Of a DNA stretch of 42,493 nt, positions 34,407 to 41,564 are shown one piece after another; position 1 is the stretch's first letter; each line of letters opens with the position of its first letter. The notes under the pieces were generated by a model. The model did no database searches and was not told the DNA's origin. It saw only the letters and a list, made by a program, of their open reading frames with translations. A program made the position numbers and the translations under genes. The stretch lies in assembly GCF_029216045.1 (NCBI RefSeq), contig NZ_JAEMVE010000007.1:1-42493 (forward strand). The letters are read 5' to 3'. This DNA comes from Sulfurimonas sp. MAG313 (GTDB lineage: Bacteria; Campylobacterota; Campylobacteria; Campylobacterales; Sulfurimonadaceae).

Positions 34407-34517
34407 ATGTCACTTGTTTTTTGTACAGTAACGACATTGAATTTGGGAGTTTAAAGAGCTTTAAATAGACAGTTTCTTTCCTTTAGGTAGATAACGTTCC
34501 TCGAATTTGTTAGCTTT

Positions 34518-34778
34518 TTAGTCGTAGTGTGTCCACATTCTAAGTACTTTGATTACTTTTTCATCTTCAATAATTTCATAAACAATTCTATGCTGTCTAT
34601 TTATTCTTCTTGAAAGTTTGCCCTTTAAGTTTTGTGATAAGTACTCAAACTCGGGTGGATATTGAAGAGGGTCGTTTTCTATAATTTGAAGAAGTTCCAT
34701 GACTTTTGGTTTTAAGCCACTTGATTGATGTTTTTTAGCATCTTTCTTGGCTTGAGGAGAGAAAAGGAGTTGGTACAT
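34518..34778 (-). CDS. YoeB/Txe-family toxin
   Basis: RelE-superfamily mRNA interferase that cleaves mRNA at the ribosomal A site in known relatives. Seen: F-S-P-Q-A-K-K-D-A at the N-terminus, L-S-R-R-I-N-R-Q-H-R-I-V-Y (about 55-67) and terminal R-M-W-T-H-Y-D (YoeB has R-x-H-Y). At 86 residues the size fits. Its start overlaps the antitoxin stop by 1 nt, as usual for such pairs. Confidence 0.85.
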   Translation of the reverse strand: MYQLLFSPQAKKDAKKHQSSGLKPKVMELLQIIENDPLQYPPEFEYLSQNLKGKLSRRINRQHRIVYEIIEDEKVIKVLRMWTHYD

Positions 34779-34996
34779 TACCAGTCTAGCTTGTCAGATG
34801 TTACAAAGTTTTCATTTGGCTCATTCGAAGCGTCAATAATACTTTGTTCCATTCCTTTTATACTTTTTAAATAAGCATCATCACTTTTAAATTCTGTTTG
34901 GTCTAAAATGGTTACTTCTTTTTTTGTAAAGTGCTTTAGAAGCCAAAGAAACTTTTCACTTATGTTATCTTCAATTTTCAATGTAATTGTTTGCAT
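34778..34996 (-). CDS. Antitoxin partner of YoeB-like toxin
   Basis: 72-residue protein directly upstream of and overlapping the toxin. It starts M-Q-T-I-T-L-K-I-E and ends in an acidic stretch with D-K-L-D-W, consistent with a toxin-binding tail, but I do not see a clear YefM/Phd N-terminal fold. The function comes from position. Minus-strand AAAGGAATTC and two ATTATA-type -10 boxes (35030-35025 and 35019-35014) lie upstream. Confidence 0.7.
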   Translation of the reverse strand: MQTITLKIEDNISEKFLWLLKHFTKKEVTILDQTEFKSDDAYLKSIKGMEQSIIDASNEPNENFVTSDKLDW

Positions 34997-35013
34997 ATTG
35001 AATTCCTTTGTAA

Positions 35014-35030
35014 ATTATACTTGTATTATA
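35014..35030 (-). promoter_or_regulatory. Tandem -10 boxes of toxin-antitoxin operon
   Basis: Two minus-strand TATAAT sequences (35030-35025, 35019-35014) lie 11 nt apart before the antitoxin ATG at 34996, a usual place for an autoregulated promoter. Confidence 0.4.
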
Positions 35031-35043
35031 ACATATTGAGTAT

Positions 35044-35217
35044 TTAGCTCTTACGGTTAGCCACTACTTGTGATAAAAATCTATCAGCAATCGTTTCAAG
35101 TTTTATAATGAAATTTTTAACACTTTGAAAGTCTTTACCTAATAAATCTTTTTGAGGTACTTGCGCTATTAAAAGTGTGCTGCAAAACAGTATGGTATAT
35201 AAAGGTGATTTAAACAT
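35044..35217 (-). CDS. 57-residue putative secreted protein
   Basis: Small frame that starts in the stop codon of the CDF gene (TAATG overlap) and ends before the antitoxin promoter. Seen: K-S-P-L-Y-T-I-L-F-C-S-T-L-L-I-A-Q, a signal peptide, then about 35 residues that are mostly polar and helix-like (F-Q-S-V-K-N-F-I-I-K-L). Function unknown; the start/stop overlap and export signal argue it is real. Co-translation with the transporter suggests a related periplasmic role. Confidence 0.6.
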   Translation of the reverse strand: MFKSPLYTILFCSTLLIAQVPQKDLLGKDFQSVKNFIIKLETIADRFLSQVVANRKS

Positions 35218-36104
35218 TAGTCTTCCATTTCATTAAGACTTGAATCATCATAGGGATCGGGATGAATAACCATGTTCCAATTGAGCTTATTATCTATCAT
35301 TTTAATCTTATTTTCTATTGTATCACAAACACGGTGGGCATCAAACAAAGAGGTTGAAATGTTAAAAACAAGGTGAACAGACACAAAGGCATCTGAACCT
35401 GAAGCGCGGGTAAGAAGTTGATGGTAAGAAGTGATGCTAGGGTCTTGCTCAATAATGTCTTTGATTTTCGTTACCACCTCAAGGGGCATAGCAACATCCA
35501 TGAGCATAAGAATTCCATCTTTGATAAGAGCATAAGCAGAATACATAATATAAAGAGCAATAAAGATACCTAAAAGAGCATCTATCATATAAAACTGAGT
35601 AAAATGAATAATACCTAAGGAAAATAAAATAGCAAGATTTGAATATAAATCTGTTTTGTAATGTAAGGCATCTGAACGGATAACCATGGACCCTGTCTTC
35701 TTAGCAATATAGTTTAAATAAAGAACTAAGGCTCCTGTAATTGTAAAAGAAAGTAACATTACTATTATGGACTCTTGAAGATAAGAAGGTTGATGCTTAT
35801 TCATAAGTTTTTGTAGTGCACTATAAAGAATATACACGCCAGAGGCAGAAATAATAAGACCTTCAATAACTGCGGCTAAGGCTTCAATCTTGCCCCGTCC
35901 ATAATTAAAGGTTTCATCCGGTTCTTTTTCTGAATTATGAAGAGCAAAGTAATTAAAAAGAGAGACGGCTAAGTCTAAAACAGAGTCAATGGCCGAGGCT
36001 AAAATAGCAACAGAACCACTAGCAATACCCAAAAAGAGTTTTAAAACAACCAAAAGTGTAGCCGTAGCACTAGAAATAATGGTGGCTTTTTTCTCTAAAC
36101 GCAT
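35217..36104 (-). CDS. Cation diffusion facilitator (FieF-like) transporter
   Basis: Divalent metal/proton antiporter of the CDF family. Seen: six hydrophobic segments, the A-S-A-I-D-S-V-L-D-L (about 36-45) and D-A-L-H-Y-K-T-D (about 143-150) metal-site motifs (D and H/D ligands of the CDF site), and a C-terminal cytoplasmic domain with H-x-x-x-x-R-A-S-G. The motif order resembles FieF, which exports iron or zinc. Length 295. The stop overlaps the small secreted protein start. Confidence 0.9.
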   Translation of the reverse strand: MRLEKKATIISSATATLLVVLKLFLGIASGSVAILASAIDSVLDLAVSLFNYFALHNSEKEPDETFNYGRGKIEALAAVIEGLIISASGVYILYSALQKLMNKHQPSYLQESIIVMLLSFTITGALVLYLNYIAKKTGSMVIRSDALHYKTDLYSNLAILFSLGIIHFTQFYMIDALLGIFIALYIMYSAYALIKDGILMLMDVAMPLEVVTKIKDIIEQDPSITSYHQLLTRASGSDAFVSVHLVFNISTSLFDAHRVCDTIENKIKMIDNKLNWNMVIHPDPYDDSSLNEMED

Positions 36105-36200
36105 GTCTCTCCTATTAAAAGTACTATTAAAGCATTTGAAATCTAGGAATTATTTTAGCAAAGAAAAGGTAATATTAGGTAGAAATAATAAGGAATATGT

Positions 36201-37103
36201 GTGAATTTAGAAGAAATTCGTGAAGAACGTCAAAAATGGATGACATGGAAGAACATAGCCCCTCTTAGAGAAGTTTTAAATACCTTAGCACCGATAGAAA
36301 CAAAATGTACTTTTGGGGATACCATAAAAATACAAGGTCTTGAAGAACTTCCAAGTACACAAGAAGTGATAATCAAAGAAGTGGCAAAGCTTATGATGCC
36401 ATGGCGAAAAGGTCCTTTTGATATATTTGGCTTATTTATAGACACAGAGTGGCAGAGCTTTTTGAAATACAATCTTTTAGAACCTTATTTTAATCTCAAA
36501 AATAAACGTGTTGCTGATATTGGATGTAATAACGGTTATTATATGTTTAGAATGTTAGAACACTCTCCCAAAAAGATAGTAGGCTTTGATCCTTCCGCCT
36601 TATGTAAATGTCAATTTGATTTTATAAACCATTATGTCAAAAGTGATATAAAGTTTGAGCTTTTAGGCGTAGAACATCTTCCTTTTTATGAAGAAAAATT
36701 TGATACGGTGTTTTGTTTAGGCGTGCTTTATCATAGGCCTGATCCTATTGGAACATTAAAGGCTTTGGCTAAAGGGATGGAATGTGGAGCGGAGCTTTTT
36801 TTAGATACCTTTATGATTGATGGAGATGAGGATCTTTGTTTAAGTCCTGAAAAAACCTATTCAAAAATACCAAATATTTATTTTGTACCAACGGTTAAGG
36901 CCCTGAAAAACTGGTGTGGACGCGCTGGATTTATAGATATCGAAGTCTTAGAAATTACGGTGACTACTGAAGATGAACAAAGAAGTACCCCTTGGATTCA
37001 AGGTCAAAGTTTAGGTAGTTTTTTAGACCCTAATGACCCTAGTAAAACAGTAGAAGGCTATCCCGCACCTAAGCGTGTATATATTAAAGCAATAAGGAAA
37101 TAA
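36201..37103 (+). CDS. cmoB: tRNA U34 carboxymethyltransferase CmoB
   Basis: Uses carboxy-SAM to turn 5-hydroxyuridine at tRNA position 34 into uridine 5-oxyacetic acid. Seen: R-K-G-P-F-D-I-F-G (about 69-77), D-T-E-W-Q-S (about 81-86), motif [14 protein letters not shown] (about 103-115), G-F-D-P-S and [11 protein letters not shown]. These are CmoB-specific blocks. Start is GTG with AAGGAAT before it. Length 300 is a little short versus gammaproteobacterial CmoB. The carboxy-SAM synthase gene cmoA is not in the window. Confidence 0.93.
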   Translation: MNLEEIREERQKWMTWKNIAPLREVLNTLAPIETKCTFGDTIKIQGLEELPSTQEVIIKEVAKLMMPWRKGPFDIFGLFIDTEWQSFLKYNLLEPYFNLKNKRVADIGCNNGYYMFRMLEHSPKKIVGFDPSALCKCQFDFINHYVKSDIKFELLGVEHLPFYEEKFDTVFCLGVLYHRPDPIGTLKALAKGMECGAELFLDTFMIDGDEDLCLSPEKTYSKIPNIYFVPTVKALKNWCGRAGFIDIEVLEITVTTEDEQRSTPWIQGQSLGSFLDPNDPSKTVEGYPAPKRVYIKAIRK

Positions 37104-37105
37104 AA

Positions 37106-37579
37106 ATGGCAGATAAAACAAATGAAGAGATATTAGAAGATGACGTTGATTTATCAGAAGACGTTACCTTAAGAACACATGATCTTGTAAATAGTCGTTA
37201 TAGTGGTGAGTTAGATGAACTTCAAGTTGGATATGCCAAAGTGACCTTACAAACAACAGATGATATGAGAGCAGACAGTTTTGGTTTAGTCCATGGTGGT
37301 TTTATTTTTTCAGCAGGAGATTTTGCAGCTATGGCCGCGGTAAATGAACCTTATGTCGTCTTATCTGCAAGCACGTGTGACTTCTTATCGCCTGTGAGAG
37401 TAGGGGATGAGGTGGTGTTTGAAGCTAAGGTGCGTCATAAAGATGGACGAAAGAGAGAAGTTAATGTCATAGGTTCGGTGTTAGAGATAAAAATCTTCGA
37501 AGCAGTTTTTAAGACAGTAGTTTTAGAAAAACACGTTTTAAAACTTGACTTGATGCATGCGAGCAAGCCTAGAAACTAA
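37106..37579 (+). CDS. Hotdog-fold thioesterase-like protein
   Basis: PaaI-type hotdog-fold protein, possible acyl-CoA thioesterase. Seen: a charged N-terminal extension of about 30 residues, F-G-L-V-H-G-G-F-I-F-S-A-G-D (about 59-72) containing the conserved H-G-G and acidic residue of the fold, and strands through V-V-F-E-A-K-V. It begins 2 nt after cmoB, so probably co-transcribed; substrate unknown. Confidence 0.78.
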   Translation: MADKTNEEILEDDVDLSEDVTLRTHDLVNSRYSGELDELQVGYAKVTLQTTDDMRADSFGLVHGGFIFSAGDFAAMAAVNEPYVVLSASTCDFLSPVRVGDEVVFEAKVRHKDGRKREVNVIGSVLEIKIFEAVFKTVVLEKHVLKLDLMHASKPRN

Positions 37580-37581
37580 GA

Positions 37582-38175
37582 TTATAGTGTTCTTATCCAA
37601 TATTGTACATTAGCTTGTTCTGCTTTAATACTAGTAGGTCCGCCATGACCTGGATAGATGGTTTTGTCATACTCTATGCTTTTAAATCTAAGTAAAGAAT
37701 CTTTCATATCTGATGGTGAAGAAAAGGGAAAATCGCATCGTCCAATGGAGCGTTCAAAAATAAAATCTCCTGAGAACATAGCGTCTTCTATTTCAATAGT
37801 AGAACACCCTGGACAATGACCTGGAAAATGTCTAAACTTAATTTGTATACCCTCAAGTTCTAAGTCCGCGTCTCCTTCTATCTCATAATCAGGAAATGAA
37901 TGAGGAAGTCCGGCCATCATTTCGGTACTTTGAAGTAAAAATACATCATCTTTAGGTGTATATAGAGGTATGTTGAAATATTCTTGAACCTCAGTGTTTG
38001 ACCATACATGATCAAAATGTCCATGTGTGTTTAAGATAGCAATAGGATTGGTGACATGCTCTTTTATCCAAGAAAAAGCGTCCATTCCCGGGTCTATAAT
38101 GATATCTTTATCGTTTATAGAAATAATATAGCAGTTCGTTTGATACGGACCCATAGGCTGAACTTGAATTTTCAT
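37582..38175 (-). CDS. MBL-fold metallo-hydrolase (glyoxalase II-like)
   Basis: Metallo-beta-lactamase-fold hydrolase with T-H-G-H-F-D-H-V-W (about 50-58), F-P-G-H-C-P-G (about 93-99), G-D-F-I-F-E and Y-P-G-H-G-G-P, i.e. all metal-ligand blocks. The short form (197 residues) resembles small GloB-like hydrolases that act on thioesters. Converges on the hotdog gene. Confidence 0.85.
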   Translation of the reverse strand: MKIQVQPMGPYQTNCYIISINDKDIIIDPGMDAFSWIKEHVTNPIAILNTHGHFDHVWSNTEVQEYFNIPLYTPKDDVFLLQSTEMMAGLPHSFPDYEIEGDADLELEGIQIKFRHFPGHCPGCSTIEIEDAMFSGDFIFERSIGRCDFPFSSPSDMKDSLLRFKSIEYDKTIYPGHGGPTSIKAEQANVQYWIRTL

Positions 38176-38219
38176 AAGTACTCTTTTTATTGAAATTTTA
38201 TCATATTAATAGGAGTTTT

Positions 38220-38230
38220 TAGAGTTGCCT
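38220..38230 (+). repeat. Degenerate dispersed repeat, copy 7 (TAGAGTTGCCT)
   Basis: Preceded by TTTT as in the element end, with a G-to-T change and one base missing relative to the consensus. It lies between the MBL and DUF455 genes; the weakest copy. Confidence 0.3.
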
Positions 38231-38275
38231 CTTATTATTTAGGGTTAGGGTGCGATTTTTTAAGTGAAGTTGCAC

Positions 38276-38281
38276 CATAAT
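38276..38281 (+). promoter_or_regulatory. -10 box 5 nt before DUF455 start (leaderless)
   Basis: CATAAT, then ACAAA and the ATG at 38287; no ribosome-binding site fits in between. Confidence 0.4.
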
Positions 38282-38286
38282 ACAAA

Positions 38287-39105
38287 ATGGAATTTTTCAC
38301 TAGCTTAGAAACACTATTAACGATACAAAAACCACAAGAAAAGTGTGCCGCCTTTAAAACTTTTTATAAGGCTTATGTAGCAGGTGAGTGTATTATGCAA
38401 CATTCTCATGAGGCAGAAATCTTCGCAGAACCTTCTTATGTAGGATTTTGTACCTTAGTCTCACCCACGGTAGTATTAAAGCGACGTAAACTAAGTACCT
38501 TAAGAGGAAAGGTTATTTTTTTACATGCTATTGCTCATATAGAATATAGTGCTATTGATTTAGCTATAGATGCAGCGTATAGATTTAAAAACTTACCTAA
38601 GGCGTATTATGATGATTTTTTAAGTATTGCCTTTGATGAGGTCAGGCATTTTGAAATGCTTGAAACTCTTTTACATGAGTTTGGCTCTTTTTATTCAGAC
38701 CTTCCTGTTCATGATAGTTTGTTTGAATCGTGTATGCGAACCCTTGAACTTATAGAACGCATGGCCGTTGTTCCTAGATACTTAGAAGCCAATGGTTTAG
38801 ATGTTACTCCTATGATGATAGAAAAACTCAATCAACTTAAAGACGATGTTGATGCAAAAAAGATTATTAAAGTTCTTGAAATTATCTTAGAAGAAGAGTG
38901 TGGTCATGTAAGCAAGGGGGATAGGTGGTTTAAGTATAGTTGTGATGAGGTGAACAAGCCTTATGATATATATTTTAACATCATTGAAAAACATTTCCCT
39001 GGGAGTTTTCCTAGAAAAAAAGATTTAAATATTAAAGCACGACAAGAAGCGGGTTTTTCTTGTGGTGAATTAAAAAAGATGAATGCTCAATCAAAATGCA
39101 GTTAA
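38287..39105 (+). CDS. DUF455 ferritin-like protein
   Basis: Ferritin-like four-helix protein of the DUF455 family; function unknown. Seen: H-A-I-A-H-I-E-Y-S-A-I-D-L-A (about 80-93), F-D-E-V-R-H-F (about 119-125) and E-E-E-C-G-H-V (about 202-208), the E/H residues expected to hold a di-metal site. Length 272. Its start has no ribosome-binding site, only a -10 box 5 nt upstream. Confidence 0.82.
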   Translation: MEFFTSLETLLTIQKPQEKCAAFKTFYKAYVAGECIMQHSHEAEIFAEPSYVGFCTLVSPTVVLKRRKLSTLRGKVIFLHAIAHIEYSAIDLAIDAAYRFKNLPKAYYDDFLSIAFDEVRHFEMLETLLHEFGSFYSDLPVHDSLFESCMRTLELIERMAVVPRYLEANGLDVTPMMIEKLNQLKDDVDAKKIIKVLEIILEEECGHVSKGDRWFKYSCDEVNKPYDIYFNIIEKHFPGSFPRKKDLNIKARQEAGFSCGELKKMNAQSKCS

Positions 39106-39116
39106 TGAGACCACTG

Positions 39117-39371
39117 TTACTCTAATGTAATGAGATGAACCTTTTCACCTTTAGAAATCGAAAGTATTTCTTTTTTTTCAAAATCAACTAATAAAAAATT
39201 TTGTATTATGCGTAAATTACCATCAGGTAAGCGTAAAGAAAAGCCTGAAAACTCTGTATCACTAATGTGTTTAACGCCCAACTGATAGGCCTGCTTAGAA
39301 CCAGATGTATTATAAAAAAGATGGCCTCCCTTTTCTTGTTCTGCTCTGATTTTCTTAATTAAATTTTCCAT
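39117..39371 (-). CDS. Small protein of unknown function
   Basis: 84 residues, soluble, starting M-E-N-L-I-K-K-I-R and with a beta-rich second half; not recognised. Another ATG lies 15 nt upstream, but 39371 is chosen because a minus-strand TATACT (39382-39377) ends 5 nt before it, which would place the transcription start at this codon. No ribosome-binding site is seen. Converges on the DUF455 gene. Confidence 0.6.
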   Translation of the reverse strand: MENLIKKIRAEQEKGGHLFYNTSGSKQAYQLGVKHISDTEFSGFSLRLPDGNLRIIQNFLLVDFEKKEILSISKGEKVHLITLE

Positions 39372-39449
39372 ATGAAAGTATAACATCTAAAACGTATCTA
39401 AAAAAAATAAATTAGTTTTTTCCGATATACATTAATAAAAAAAATTAGA

Positions 39450-39455
39450 TATAAT
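39450..39455 (+). promoter_or_regulatory. -10 box of nadE
   Basis: TATAAT 31 nt before the nadE ATG, followed by a TTTAGGAATG ribosome-binding region. Confidence 0.5.
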
Positions 39456-39486
39456 GAATTCGTTTAAAGTTTAATTTAGGAATGAA

Positions 39487-40287
39487 ATGAGTAAATATCA
39501 ACAAATTTCTCAGTATCTTATTGCTTTTTTAAAAGAAGAAGTCACTAAAACAGGTCTGGAAAATGTCGTTATCGGACTTAGTGGTGGTTTGGACTCTGCT
39601 GTGGTGGCTGTCTTGGCACATAAGGCTTTTGGAGATAAACTCTTGAGTATTAAGATGCCTTCTCAATTTTCTTCTCAAAACTCTTTAGACGATGCAGATG
39701 AACTCTGCAAAAAGTTTAAGCTTAAAAGCGAAACACGAGATATTTCAAAGCTGTTAAAGGCTTATGGTATAGAGGATATGTCTTCTCTACGTATAGGGAA
39801 CCTGTCTTCTCGTCTTCGCATGATGAATCTTTTTGATATATCCGCGAGGCAAAGTGCACTTGTTCTTGGAACAAGTAACAAAAGTGAACTTATGTTGGGA
39901 TATGGAACACTTTATGGAGATTTAGCTTCAGCAATTAATCCTATTGGCGATTTATACAAAACAGAAGTTTTTGAATTAGCTAAATATTTAGAGATTCCTT
40001 CTTCTATCATTGATAAGCCTCCTTCTGCAGATTTGTGGGAAGGGCAAAGTGATGAAGATGAGTTAGGCTATAGCTACGCTGAACTCGACGCGGTTTTAAA
40101 ACGTTATGTTGATGAACGTGCAAAAAAAGAAGAACTTTTAGATGAGGGTTTTGATGCTAAATTGGTAGAAATGATATTAAAAAAGATCTATTTTAATCAA
40201 TTTAAAAGAAAGATGCCTCTTATCGCTAAGTTGACAAATCGCAGTGTTAATCACGACTTTAATTACCCAAGAGACATAGGTCTTTAA
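39487..40287 (+). CDS. nadE: NH3-dependent NAD+ synthetase NadE
   Basis: Amidates nicotinic acid adenine dinucleotide to NAD+ in the last step of NAD synthesis. Seen: ATP-binding S-G-G-L-D-S (32-37), N-L-S-S-R-L-R-M (about 105-112), G-T-S-N-K-S-E-L-M-L-G-Y-G-T (about 128-141) and K-P-P-S-A-D-L-W (about 178-185). At 266 residues it is the ammonia-dependent form without a glutaminase domain. Followed by a weak hairpin and then the aminotransferase gene. Confidence 0.94.
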   Translation: MSKYQQISQYLIAFLKEEVTKTGLENVVIGLSGGLDSAVVAVLAHKAFGDKLLSIKMPSQFSSQNSLDDADELCKKFKLKSETRDISKLLKAYGIEDMSSLRIGNLSSRLRMMNLFDISARQSALVLGTSNKSELMLGYGTLYGDLASAINPIGDLYKTEVFELAKYLEIPSSIIDKPPSADLWEGQSDEDELGYSYAELDAVLKRYVDERAKKEELLDEGFDAKLVEMILKKIYFNQFKRKMPLIAKLTNRSVNHDFNYPRDIGL

Positions 40288-40298
40288 GGTGACTTTAT

Positions 40299-40320
40299 AA
40301 AATCTACTTGGGTGGATTTT
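40299..40320 (+). terminator. Possible terminator after nadE
   Basis: AAAATC (40299-40304) pairs with GATTTT (40315-40320) around a 10-nt loop, with a short T-run inside the stem. AT-rich and weak. Confidence 0.35.
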
Positions 40321-40433
40321 CAGAGTTACTAATTAATTTTGTACACCTAGATATGAAAATCCTTACTATTTAAAAGGACTCTATTCATTAAAGTATGCAC
40401 GATTAGTTTTAAAAAATAAAAGGAAGTTAGACA

Positions 40434-41555
40434 ATGGCAAAAAGTGTACCGTTTTACAGACCTAGTATTGACAACAAAGAAAAAGCACAATTAGAAGAGG
40501 TCCTTTCTTCTAAAACAAATAAGGTTGAAGAGCTTGAAAAAGCTTTTACTAAATATACAGGAGCGAGCTTTGCAGTAGCCACTTCAGATGGAACTTCAGC
40601 CTTGCACTTAGCAATGCTTTCTATTAACTTAAAACGTGGGGATAAAGTTTTATGTTCGGTAAATGCTTATCCTTCTGTACCTGAGGTTGTTCGCCATTTT
40701 GACGCCGAACCTATTTTTGTTGACGCAGATGAAAGTTCATATAATATTAATCTTGATAAACTTGAAACTATACTTTCAGATAATCAGTCTAAAAAATTAA
40801 AGGCGGTTATAGTCAGTCATATTGGAGGGCATCCTATTGACTTAGAGCGTCTTTATAATATAGCGAAAATTTACAATATTCGTGTGGTTGAAGATGCAAG
40901 TGAAGCTCTTGGTGGAAGTTACAAAGGAAATAAAATCGGCTCAACGGGCGCGGATGTGACGACCTTTTCTTTTAATCCACACCTTAAAGGACATGTATGT
41001 AATGGGGGGATGATGGTAACAGATGATGAGGACTTAGTTGAACGTGCTCAACTCCTAAGAAATCACGCCATGGTGACACCTGATGAGAATTTAAAATATG
41101 TTTATGATGTGGTTGATATTGGAAGTAAATACGATATGAGTGAACTTGACGCTGCGTATAGTTTAGCCCAACTTTCTAAACAAGATAATGCGATTAAACG
41201 TCAAAAGACTATTGCTGCTAGGTATACTAAAAAACTTGAGGGTGCGTCACATATTATTTTACCCGAAATGCAAACGGAACATACCTTTTCTCTTTATATT
41301 ATTAAGGTTAAAAAGAATAGAGATTCTTTTGCAAGAGAACTTTTAGGCAAAGGTGTAGAAACAGGTCTGCATTATATACCCTTACATTTATTAACTTATT
41401 ATAAGTCTAAATATTCTTTACGAGTTAATGATTTTCCTATGGCGCTTCGTAATTTTCAACAAGTGCTTTCTATTCCTATCTTTTCGGATATGAGCGACTC
41501 TGAAGTGGATTATGTTTGTGATACTATTTTAGATATTACAAAGCATTGGATTTAA
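40434..41555 (+). CDS. DegT/DnrJ/EryC1/StrS-family aminotransferase-like protein
   Basis: Fold type I PLP protein, related to sugar aminotransferases that act on nucleotide sugars. Seen: G-T-S-A-L-H-L-A (about 53-60), the cofactor aspartate D154 in V-E-D-A-S-E-A-L-G, and F-S-F-N-P-H-L-K (178-185). In usual members this stretch is F-S-F-x-x-x-K; here the aligned position is L184, with K185 one place later. It is unclear whether K185 can form the PLP aldimine. The gene lies between nadE and lpxK, a context that suggests a surface-sugar or lipid A role. AAGGAAG precedes the start. Confidence 0.85.
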   Translation: MAKSVPFYRPSIDNKEKAQLEEVLSSKTNKVEELEKAFTKYTGASFAVATSDGTSALHLAMLSINLKRGDKVLCSVNAYPSVPEVVRHFDAEPIFVDADESSYNINLDKLETILSDNQSKKLKAVIVSHIGGHPIDLERLYNIAKIYNIRVVEDASEALGGSYKGNKIGSTGADVTTFSFNPHLKGHVCNGGMMVTDDEDLVERAQLLRNHAMVTPDENLKYVYDVVDIGSKYDMSELDAAYSLAQLSKQDNAIKRQKTIAARYTKKLEGASHIILPEMQTEHTFSLYIIKVKKNRDSFARELLGKGVETGLHYIPLHLLTYYKSKYSLRVNDFPMALRNFQQVLSIPIFSDMSDSEVDYVCDTILDITKHWI

Positions 41556-41564
41556 ACAAAAAAC

